This document shows, piece after piece, positions 1 through 5,722 of a stretch of DNA of 64,000 nt; position 1 is the first letter of the stretch, and each line of letters opens with the position of its first letter. The stretch is from positions 1 through 64,000 of the forward strand of contig CAKQWE010000004.1 in the NCBI GenBank assembly GCA_934277975.1, in the 5' to 3' direction. The notes under the pieces are model-generated. The model did not search any database and was not told where the DNA came from. It saw only the letters and a program-made list of their open reading frames with translations. Made by a program: the position numbers and the translations under genes. The DNA is from an uncultured Spirochaetales bacterium (GTDB taxonomy: Bacteria > Spirochaetota > Spirochaetia > Sphaerochaetales > Sphaerochaetaceae).

Positions 1-26
1 ATAAGCCCCAACGGTCCCAAGGATGG

Positions 27-275
27 ATGATCCATTTCGATTTCCGCCTCCCAATCCCCCAGCTTTCCGTGAAGAACCCAAAACTTCGTTATATTGGAAA
101 ATATGACTTATATGGGAGATACTTTTCGACTTGTTCTATCAACTCAAGCGATTCAAGCACGACTGGAATTCGATATGCCGAATGTGTTAGTAAAAATCCA
201 TTGAAATATGAGTGTTCCGGTTTTAACGAAAGTATTCGATCGAAATATGATGTCATTCCTGTGAGGTATTTCTAA
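27..275 (+). CDS. Hypothetical short ORF, doubtful
   Basis: This 82-codon frame opens with ATG and ends just before the broken GNAT gene. I recognise no family. Its first third runs through a 27-bp sequence (52-78) that recurs with one mismatch at 63758-63784, so that part is probably not ancestral protein-coding sequence. No signal peptide or membrane helix is visible; it is rich in Ser and Tyr. It may be a remnant of a gene lost at the window edge rather than an expressed protein. Confidence 0.2.
   Translation: MIHFDFRLPIPQLSVKNPKLRYIGKYDLYGRYFSTCSINSSDSSTTGIRYAECVSKNPLKYECSGFNESIRSKYDVIPVRYF
52..78 (+). repeat. 27-bp repeat, copy 1
   Basis: The sequence CAATCCCCCAGCTTTCCGTG continuing to GAAGAACC is repeated at 63758-63784 in the same orientation with one difference (G to A). 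Both copies are preceded by a CCGCC motif. A conserved short end of this kind could be a leftover terminus of an insertion sequence, but no transposase gene is seen beside either copy. Confidence 0.6.
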
Positions 276-293
276 TGGGTTTCAAAGACGTTG

Positions 294-816
294 TAAGTTG
301 TATTTTCGGAAAACTGTGGACATCTCGAGAAAAAGCTAACACTCAAGAGCAACTTTCAAAACTCCTTCATGCGTCTTGGCCATGCCCTGCACGGCTGGAA
401 CATCCCCTTCTGCAACTTTATAATACACAAAGTATTATCTCAGTTGCTTCAGGCGACTCCCATCACGGCAATCCATGTCCAATCCACACAAAGCATAGTT
501 TTGAAAGTTCCTCAAGAGCCGTAGAAAAAGGATTACCGGTCTTGGCAGATATGGAGCTCCGTACGTTTCCGGTTATATGATTGGACAAATTGCGCGCTTT
601 GATGGTGTTTCTAGAGAAGAGCTGTCAGGCGATGATATGTTCAGAGATATCTTGAATCTGCTTAGAGAGTCGCGAAATATCGTAGGAGGCCGAACCATTG
701 CCATTGATTGCAAGGATGTGATGGTGGGATACTACGAAAAGCGTGGATTCGCAAAGTTGGACAAAACAGACGAATTGAATCACATGGTTGGTTTCTTTGA
801 TGATGCAATCAATTGA
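294..816 (+). pseudogene. GNAT acetyltransferase, disrupted by a palindromic element
   Basis: The right part (514-816) reads as the C-terminal half of a GNAT N-acetyltransferase: a VSGYMIGQIARF acetyl-CoA-binding strand, a helix, IVGGRTIAIDCKD, and the family-typical YYEKRGF. A ~160-bp element sits at 351-510 between two copies of CTCAAGAGC. Removing the element and one copy joins the right part to an open frame at 294-350 (ENCGHLEKKLTLKSRRKRI), so the insertion split one reading frame. No start codon is seen in the left part, so the 5' end is damaged as well. Related small GNATs act as toxins or as resistance or modification enzymes; the substrate here is unknown. Confidence 0.6.
351..510 (+). 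mobile_element. MITE-like palindromic element, copy 1, with 9-bp flanking direct repeat
   Basis: The ends are AACTTTCAAAACT (351-363) and its exact inverse AGTTTTGAAAGTT (497-509). A 9-bp direct repeat CTCAAGAGC flanks it (342-350 and 511-519), as expected of a target-site duplication. Inside is a nested hairpin, GCAACT...ATAATAC-ACAAA-GTATTAT...AGTTGC. A reverse-complement copy with high identity lies at 11031-11197. It encodes no plausible protein, so if mobile it would depend on a transposase elsewhere. Confidence 0.8.
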
Positions 817-848
817 AGTTTCGTATCCAAAGCACTAAGCTAGAACAC

Positions 849-1169
849 ATGAAACAGGAAACGAGGGAAAGGATAAGGAAGTTCGTTGCGGACAGGGACT
901 GGGGACAGTTCCATTCGCCTGCCAATCTTGCAAAATCGATATCCATTGAGGCCAACGAGCTTCTTGAGTGCTTTCAGTGGAACGACGACGACTACGACCT
1001 TGGTCATGTCAAGGAAGAGCTTGCAGATGTAATCACCTACTGCATGGACATGGTGGACAGGCTTGGTCTGGATGTGGATGAGATAATCAACTCCAAGATG
1101 GACAGGAACGAGGCCAAGTATCCCGTGGAAAAGGCCAAAGGCAGCGCAAAGAAGTACACCGAGCTATGA
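849..1169 (+). CDS. MazG-like nucleotide pyrophosphohydrolase
   Basis: This is a small all-alpha NTP pyrophosphohydrolase of the MazG/dCTPase type, about 106 aa. Such enzymes hydrolyse non-canonical or surplus (d)NTPs to the monophosphate and pyrophosphate. The metal-binding acidic motifs are visible: EANELLE in the first helix pair and EELADV in the second, and an FHSPANLAKSISIEA segment typical of the short single-domain members. I chose ATG at 849; a TTG at 813 in the same frame would overlap the end of the GNAT remnant and adds nothing conserved. It is convergent with the anion permease. The exact substrate cannot be read from sequence. Confidence 0.85.
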   Translation: MKQETRERIRKFVADRDWGQFHSPANLAKSISIEANELLECFQWNDDDYDLGHVKEELADVITYCMDMVDRLGLDVDEIINSKMDRNEAKYPVEKAKGSAKKYTEL

Positions 1170-1187
1170 AGGAAATAGAAGAGATTT

Positions 1188-1225
1188 TTGTCGAGGACTC
1201 GATAAAAAATTGTCGAGGACTCGAT
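1188..1225. repeat. Two tandem copies of a small palindrome
   Basis: TTGTCGAGGACTCGAT occurs at 1188-1203 and again at 1210-1225, a 22-bp period. Each copy contains TCGAG-GA-CTCGA, an inverted repeat. It lies between two convergent genes. It may be a degenerate terminator or a protein-binding site; no T-run follows in either direction. Confidence 0.6.
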
Positions 1226-1246
1226 GAAAATGGACTCTGTGTAATG

Positions 1247-2416
1247 CTAGACTCCGAGCATTTTCATGAACGCAAGCAGTACGAAGAGAAATCCAAAGTT
1301 GAAGGCTGAGAACTGCGCTATGTAGCTGCCTGCCTTTCCTGGGTTGTGCTTCACGTATTCCCTGAATGTGATGAGGCTTGCAAGCGATGCTATGAGCGTT
1401 CCCACACCCCCTATATTCACTCCAACAAGTAGTGCTCTGTAGTTGCTCGTGAACTGCGACAGCAGTATTGCAGACGGCACGTTGCTTATGAACTGGCAAG
1501 ACAGAGTGCTGAATGTCAAGGTGTCCTTGGTCAGCAGGGATGAAAAGAATGAACGAACGGCCTCGATCCTTCCCATGTTGCCTGCAAATACGAAGAAGAA
1601 GACGAAGGTCAGCAAAAGAGGGTAGTCAACTTCGCAAAGGGCTTTGCGGTCCACGAATAGCAGCACAAGAGGGATGGCCACAAGTCCAATCCAGTATGGT
1701 ATGCCACGGAACACTATTGCGATTGCAAGTGCAAAGAGCGCAAGGTAGAGCGTTGTTCTCAATGGTGGAAGGGATATCTCTTCGTCTGGGACCTCAAGGG
1801 CATCGGGCTTGACGAATATGAGGCAGCATATGGTGATGAGGGCGACCGCCAAGGCGAAGGGTGGGGCCATGATGGAGACGAACTCTGCATTTGGAATCGA
1901 GAATTTGGTGTAGAGGTAGAGGTTCTGAGGGTTGCCGAACGGGGTGAGCATGCCGCCTAGGTTTGCTGCGATGTTCTGCATGATGAACGTGAACGGCATG
2001 TATTTCTCTTCGCCTGTCGTGGTCAGCACAAGGTATCCAAGCGGCAGGAATGTGAGCAGTGCCATGTCGTTTGCAATGAGCATGGAGCCAATGAACGTGA
2101 TGTAGACCAACGCAAGGATGCTAAGTCGTGCGTTCTTGAAGAGGTGGACTATGCGGCGCGCCAGCATGTAGAAGAACCGTATGTCCTTGAGAGCGCATAC
2201 CACGGCCAGTACGCAGAAGAGGCACGTGAGCGTTTTGAAATCGAAATATCCAAGGTACTGGGCGTCGATTGGCACGAAGACGGTCGTTATGGCCGCCGCG
2301 AAGAACGCAATCACCATGACGGTGTTCTTCTTCACGAAGGCTTTGGCCGATTGTGCGATCGTCTCCTTTAGACCGATGTCCTTGTGTTGGGGTTTCCTTA
2401 CTGTAATTGTATGCAT
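1247..2416 (-). CDS. Anion permease of the SLC13/ArsB-like (IT) superfamily
   Basis: This 389-aa polytopic membrane protein has about ten hydrophobic helices. Two re-entrant signature regions fit the ion-transporter superfamily that includes CitMHS, ArsB and YbiR: NLGGMLTPFGNPQNLYLY in the first half and CQFISNVPSAILLSQF in the second. These carriers move carboxylates, sulfate or oxyanions, usually with Na+ or H+. The N-terminus is slightly extended and hydrophilic. It follows the metalloprotease gene by 10 bp in the same direction and is probably co-transcribed. The substrate is not evident. Confidence 0.8.
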   Translation of the reverse strand: MHTITVRKPQHKDIGLKETIAQSAKAFVKKNTVMVIAFFAAAITTVFVPIDAQYLGYFDFKTLTCLFCVLAVVCALKDIRFFYMLARRIVHLFKNARLSILALVYITFIGSMLIANDMALLTFLPLGYLVLTTTGEEKYMPFTFIMQNIAANLGGMLTPFGNPQNLYLYTKFSIPNAEFVSIMAPPFALAVALITICCLIFVKPDALEVPDEEISLPPLRTTLYLALFALAIAIVFRGIPYWIGLVAIPLVLLFVDRKALCEVDYPLLLTFVFFFVFAGNMGRIEAVRSFFSSLLTKDTLTFSTLSCQFISNVPSAILLSQFTSNYRALLVGVNIGGVGTLIASLASLITFREYVKHNPGKAGSYIAQFSAFNFGFLFVLLAFMKMLGV

Positions 2417-2425
2417 TTTGCAGAT

Positions 2426-3019
2426 CTACTCTGGAAGATAAAGTGTCTGAGCAGGTCCGGTGTCCCTCATGAGCAGCTCAGGGTTCCTGAATCTGGTGGC
2501 AAGCAGGAACGTCATGTAGATATCTCCTATACAACCGCCAAGATGGATTGAGAACAGTATTGAGAATACTGCGAAGTACACAGGGTTCGATATCCTAAAA
2601 CCTGCCATAAGGGCCAAAAAAACGACTGAGAACACCACTAGAGGCGCTGTCAGCGCTATGAGGGCCGTCTTTCTTGATGTGTATATGTTGGGAACTCCAC
2701 AGAAGGCTACTGTAAGCGTCATCCCAAACGTGAGCTTCTGATGCGTGAGTGCTTTGTACGCAGTTCCGTGCACCAGTTCATGCAGAACGATGTAGGAGAA
2801 AAGGCCGGCCAGCAGTACTAGATATGGAACCAGAGTCGACTTGTCTCTGATGACGCTCACTATAGAGGAGAGGTCTGTGAACAATCCTATGACAAGCAGT
2901 GTTGCGACTGTGATGACAAGGGAGGCCACAGTGAAGGCTATGCCCACCTTCTTTGATTTAGCATCCAAATGGAAGACCTCCCTGTAGTTCTCCGGAAGGT
3001 CCTTGTAGTAGCTGACCAT
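2426..3019 (-). CDS. DUF3267-type membrane zinc metalloprotease
   Basis: A 197-aa integral membrane protein with four to five hydrophobic segments. The zincin-like motif HELVHG follows the second helix, as in the DUF3267 putative-peptidase family; a downstream acidic residue in the last third could be the third ligand. Length is normal for the family. ATG at 3019 lies about 7 nt behind an AAGGAGA-type ribosome binding site. It is the fourth gene of the minus-strand run that starts with the amino-acid binding protein, but a 91-bp gap separates it from the ATPase, so the link is uncertain. The natural substrate is unknown. Confidence 0.75.
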   Translation of the reverse strand: MVSYYKDLPENYREVFHLDAKSKKVGIAFTVASLVITVATLLVIGLFTDLSSIVSVIRDKSTLVPYLVLLAGLFSYIVLHELVHGTAYKALTHQKLTFGMTLTVAFCGVPNIYTSRKTALIALTAPLVVFSVVFLALMAGFRISNPVYFAVFSILFSIHLGGCIGDIYMTFLLATRFRNPELLMRDTGPAQTLYLPE

Positions 3020-3034
3020 GAATCAATCTCCTTC

Positions 3035-3057
3035 AGAGGAGTTTTGAAAGTTCCTCT
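3035..3057. repeat. Fragment resembling the end of the MITE-like element
   Basis: GAGGAGTTTTGAAAGTTCCT matches the terminal repeat of the elements at 351-510 and 11031-11197. Nothing of the element interior follows, so this is at most a solo end. A similar end-like sequence (GGAGTTTTGGAAGTTGCTCT) is at 11805-11824. Confidence 0.4.
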
Positions 3058-3110
3058 TATTCTCCATACCCATTGCACAGCGGATTGTACAGCACAAGCC
3101 TACTGTTGTT

Positions 3111-3854
3111 CTAGAGAATGTGGTTGAGGAAGTCCTTGGCCCTTTGCGTCTTTGGATTGGTGAACATTTCATCAGGGGTTCCTGATTCGACCACCTCACC
3201 GTCAGCCATGAATACCACCTTGTCCGCAGCGGCTCTTGCAAAGCCCATTTCATGGGTGACAAGGAGCATCGTCATGCCTGATTTAGCAAGCTTTAGCATG
3301 ACATCCAGCACTTCCTTTATCATCTCCGGATCCAGTGCGCTCGTGGGTTCGTCGAAGAGCATCGCCTTTGGCTCCATTGCAAGGGCCCTTACTATGGCGA
3401 CCCTTTGCTGCTGGCCTCCTGAAAGCTGTGTGGGCTTCTGATGTGCCTTGTCTGCAAGTCCAACTGTGGCAAGAAGCTGCATGGCCCTGTCCTCAGCATC
3501 CTTGCGGGACATCTTCTTGACCTTGATTGGCGCCAGAGTGATGTTGTCCAGAACGGATAGGTGTGGAAAGAGGTTGAACGACTGGAACACCATGCCTACT
3601 TCCTCGCGAACCTGCCTTATGTCCGTGTTCTTGTCCATTATGTCCATGCCGTCTATGAGGATGGAGCCGCTTTGGGCCGATTCCAGTCCGTTGACGGTTC
3701 TCAGCAGCGTGGACTTTCCGCTGCCAGACGGTCCTATGATGACGACCACTTCACCGTCGTTGACGGTCAGCGATACGTTCTTGACTGCATGGAGTATGGT
3801 CCCGTTGTTGTTTTCAAAGTCCTTGCTTACGTTCTTTATTTCAATCTTAGCCAT
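3111..3854 (-). CDS. Polar amino-acid ABC transporter, ATP-binding subunit
   Basis: This is the ATPase of a GlnQ/HisP-type importer, about 247 aa. Visible motifs are Walker A GPSGSGKST, the Q-loop in VFQSFNLFPH, the ABC signature LSGGQQQR, Walker B AMLFDEPTSALD and the H-switch VTHEMGFA. NLFPHLSVLDN is typical of amino-acid rather than peptide importers. I start at MAKIEIKNV (3854); the longer frame adds 11 residues translated from within the permease gene. The start overlaps the permease stop by 8 bp, so translation is coupled. With its two upstream partners it forms a complete importer. Confidence 0.93.
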   Translation of the reverse strand: MAKIEIKNVSKDFENNNGTILHAVKNVSLTVNDGEVVVIIGPSGSGKSTLLRTVNGLESAQSGSILIDGMDIMDKNTDIRQVREEVGMVFQSFNLFPHLSVLDNITLAPIKVKKMSRKDAEDRAMQLLATVGLADKAHQKPTQLSGGQQQRVAIVRALAMEPKAMLFDEPTSALDPEMIKEVLDVMLKLAKSGMTMLLVTHEMGFARAAADKVVFMADGEVVESGTPDEMFTNPKTQRAKDFLNHIL

Positions 3855-4725
3855 TCTTGTGAAGCCTTTCTTCCATGAATCCCACAAGGCGTGAGAGTAT
3901 AAGTGTGAGGATGAGGTAGATCAATGCCACCACAAGCATGGTCTGCAACGAGAGGAATGTACGTGAGATGTACTCGCGTCCTCTTTTGAGTATGTCGGAC
4001 AACGCAAGGATGGAAACGAGGGACGAATCCTTGAGCATTGATATGAATTCGTTGCCAATCGCCGGAAGTACGACCTTGATTGTCTGTGGAAGTATCACGG
4101 AGAAGAAGGCCTGGCTCTTTGAAAGACCAAGTGCCGTGGCCGCTTCCACCTGTCCTTTTGGTATCGACTGTATGCCTGCTCTTATTATCTCCCCCATATA
4201 TGCGCCAAAGCATATTGAGAGGGCAATGATGGCTGCAACGATTCCTTCTATATGTATGAGGGATCCAAGTGCGTAGTAGAGGAACATGAGCTGGACAAGA
4301 AGAGGAATACCCCTTATGAGCTCTACGTATACGCCGCATATCTGGTTTATGACCCTGTTCTTGGAAGAGGACCCAACGCCTGTGATGGTTCCAATCAGGA
4401 CCGCTCCAAGAATTGCGAATATGGTGCATTCGAAAGTCGTTGGGATTCCCGTTATTGTGTATTTGAATATCTTCCAGTAGGTGTCAGGCTCAAGGACGCA
4501 TAGACAGACAAGGAGAATCAACGCTCCAAAGAACGTGAGTCTCCATGATGTCACAAGATGCTTGTTGCCTTTCTTTGGTATGAGGACTCCGTCCGTCATT
4601 GAGATGACTGTGGGTTCCTTCTTGGTCGTGTGGAATGGTGTGGATACAACCTTGTTGCGTATTTCCATAAGCTCACCCTCCGTCCTTGGGAGGGTGGGTG
4701 GTTGCTTTGTCGTTTCTTTGTCCAT
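3847..4725 (-). CDS. Polar amino-acid ABC transporter, permease subunit
   Basis: A 292-aa inner-membrane permease of the HisM/GlnP type. After a ~75-residue cytosolic N-terminal extension there are a leader helix and about five more transmembrane helices. The EAA loop that docks with the ATPase is seen as GQVEAATALGLSKSQAFFSVILPQ, and ELIRGIPLLVQL is a hallmark of the amino-acid subfamily. The N-terminal extension is longer than usual. It starts 26 bp after the binding-protein gene. A single permease gene implies a homodimeric channel. Confidence 0.92.
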   Translation of the reverse strand: MDKETTKQPPTLPRTEGELMEIRNKVVSTPFHTTKKEPTVISMTDGVLIPKKGNKHLVTSWRLTFFGALILLVCLCVLEPDTYWKIFKYTITGIPTTFECTIFAILGAVLIGTITGVGSSSKNRVINQICGVYVELIRGIPLLVQLMFLYYALGSLIHIEGIVAAIIALSICFGAYMGEIIRAGIQSIPKGQVEAATALGLSKSQAFFSVILPQTIKVVLPAIGNEFISMLKDSSLVSILALSDILKRGREYISRTFLSLQTMLVVALIYLILTLILSRLVGFMEERLHKNG

Positions 4726-4751
4726 TTCTAGACTCTCTTTCCTGTCTTGCT

Positions 4752-5513
4752 TCAGTTCAAGCCGTACTTGGCCTTGAGTTGAGCCATCTTGCCGGACTGC
4801 TGGAGCTTTGCGATTCCTTCGTTCAGTTTTTCAAGCAGTGTGGTGTTTCCCTTTATGACCGCAAGGCCCATGTCGTCTGCATTCTGGAAAGAGCCTGCAA
4901 TCTTAAGGACCTGTGAGTAGCTGTCGTTCGAAAGCACGAAGTCGTTGGCCACTACGCTGTCAAGAACCACTGCATCAAGATTACCGTTTGCAAGGTCCAG
5001 TACCGCCGATGGAGCTTCGTCGTATGTCTTCACCTCTATTCCTGCATCCTCGCATGCGAACTGGCATGTGGTTCCAAGTTGTACTCCAACCTTCTTTCCT
5101 ACGAGGTCTTCTTCATTGAAGATTCCCTCTGTGTCCTTCTTCGTGACTATTGAAAGCGAGAACTGAAGGACCGGTGTGGAGAAGTCGCATGTTGCTTTCC
5201 TGTCCTCTGTGATGGTAAGTCCGCTTGCGCCAATGTCGTACTGCTTTCCCTGGATTCCTGCAATGATTCCATCGAACGAGACGTTCACGATGTTTATCTT
5301 TATGTTCATTTCATCGGCTATTGCCTGGATTAGCTCCATCTCGTAGCCTACGATGTTTCCGTTGTCGTCTATGTATTCAAGTGGCGGATAGTCGCAAGAG
5401 GCTGCTACGGTGTAGACTTTTTCAGCTGTGCTTGCTTCCTGTGCACCCTGTGCGAAACAGGGGACTACAACTGCGAGAGCGATTAGGATTGCTATTGTCA
5501 ATGTCTTCTTCAT
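4752..5513 (-). CDS. Amino-acid ABC transporter, substrate-binding lipoprotein or periplasmic protein
   Basis: A family-3 extracellular solute-binding protein (SBP_bac_3), about 253 aa with its signal peptide. The start MKKTLTIAILIALAVVVPCF gives a normal export signal ending near CFAQGAQ; the longer frame adds 20 residues without support. Family features are PPLEYIDDNGNIVGYEMEL, the GLTITEDRKATCDFSTP region and KKVGVQLGTT. The cysteine near the cleavage site could allow lipidation, but the lipobox is imperfect. It is promoter-proximal in a three-gene importer operon. The ligand is not determined; arginine or another cationic amino acid is possible given the upstream TGCAT palindromes. Confidence 0.9.
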   Translation of the reverse strand: MKKTLTIAILIALAVVVPCFAQGAQEASTAEKVYTVAASCDYPPLEYIDDNGNIVGYEMELIQAIADEMNIKINIVNVSFDGIIAGIQGKQYDIGASGLTITEDRKATCDFSTPVLQFSLSIVTKKDTEGIFNEEDLVGKKVGVQLGTTCQFACEDAGIEVKTYDEAPSAVLDLANGNLDAVVLDSVVANDFVLSNDSYSQVLKIAGSFQNADDMGLAVIKGNTTLLEKLNEGIAKLQQSGKMAQLKAKYGLN

Positions 5514-5569
5514 TGTGTCTCTCCTTGGTTTGCGTTGTGGGAAACGATGCTTCCCTCTATGCTTAGGGT

Positions 5570-5598
5570 ACAATAGTGACTTTGGGGTTTGGGGTCAA
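5570..5598 (-). promoter_or_regulatory. Sigma-70 promoter of the amino-acid ABC operon
   Basis: On the minus strand TTGACC (5593-5598), a 17-bp spacer and TATTGT (5570-5575) sit about 60 bp upstream of the binding-protein start. Two TGCAT palindromes lie immediately upstream of the -35 box. Confidence 0.7.
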
Positions 5599-5605
5599 CA
5601 GGTTT

Positions 5606-5654
5606 TGCATAAAAATGCATAGAAATTTTGTAATTTTATGCATAAAAATATGCA
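5606..5654. promoter_or_regulatory. Two TGCAT palindromes, ArgR-box-like operator
   Basis: TGCATAAAAATGCA (5606-5619) is a perfect 5-bp-arm palindrome; TGCATAAAAATATGCA (5639-5654) is a second. They resemble the TGNAT-W4-ATNCA form of arginine-repressor boxes in other bacteria, and they adjoin the promoter of an amino-acid importer. The assignment to ArgR is inference; no argR gene is in the window. Confidence 0.5.
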
Positions 5655-5722
5655 AAATGAGTGAATAATCCTAGTTTTCTTTGGTTTTTTGCAAAGTTGC
5701 TTTGGGTTTTATTCCTTCAAGG

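Noticed and set aside
275..580. A 101-codon ORF starting with MGFKDVVSC
   Set aside because: Most of it is encoded by the inserted element, and removing the element leads to a stop in this frame; the conserved GNAT sequence is in another frame.
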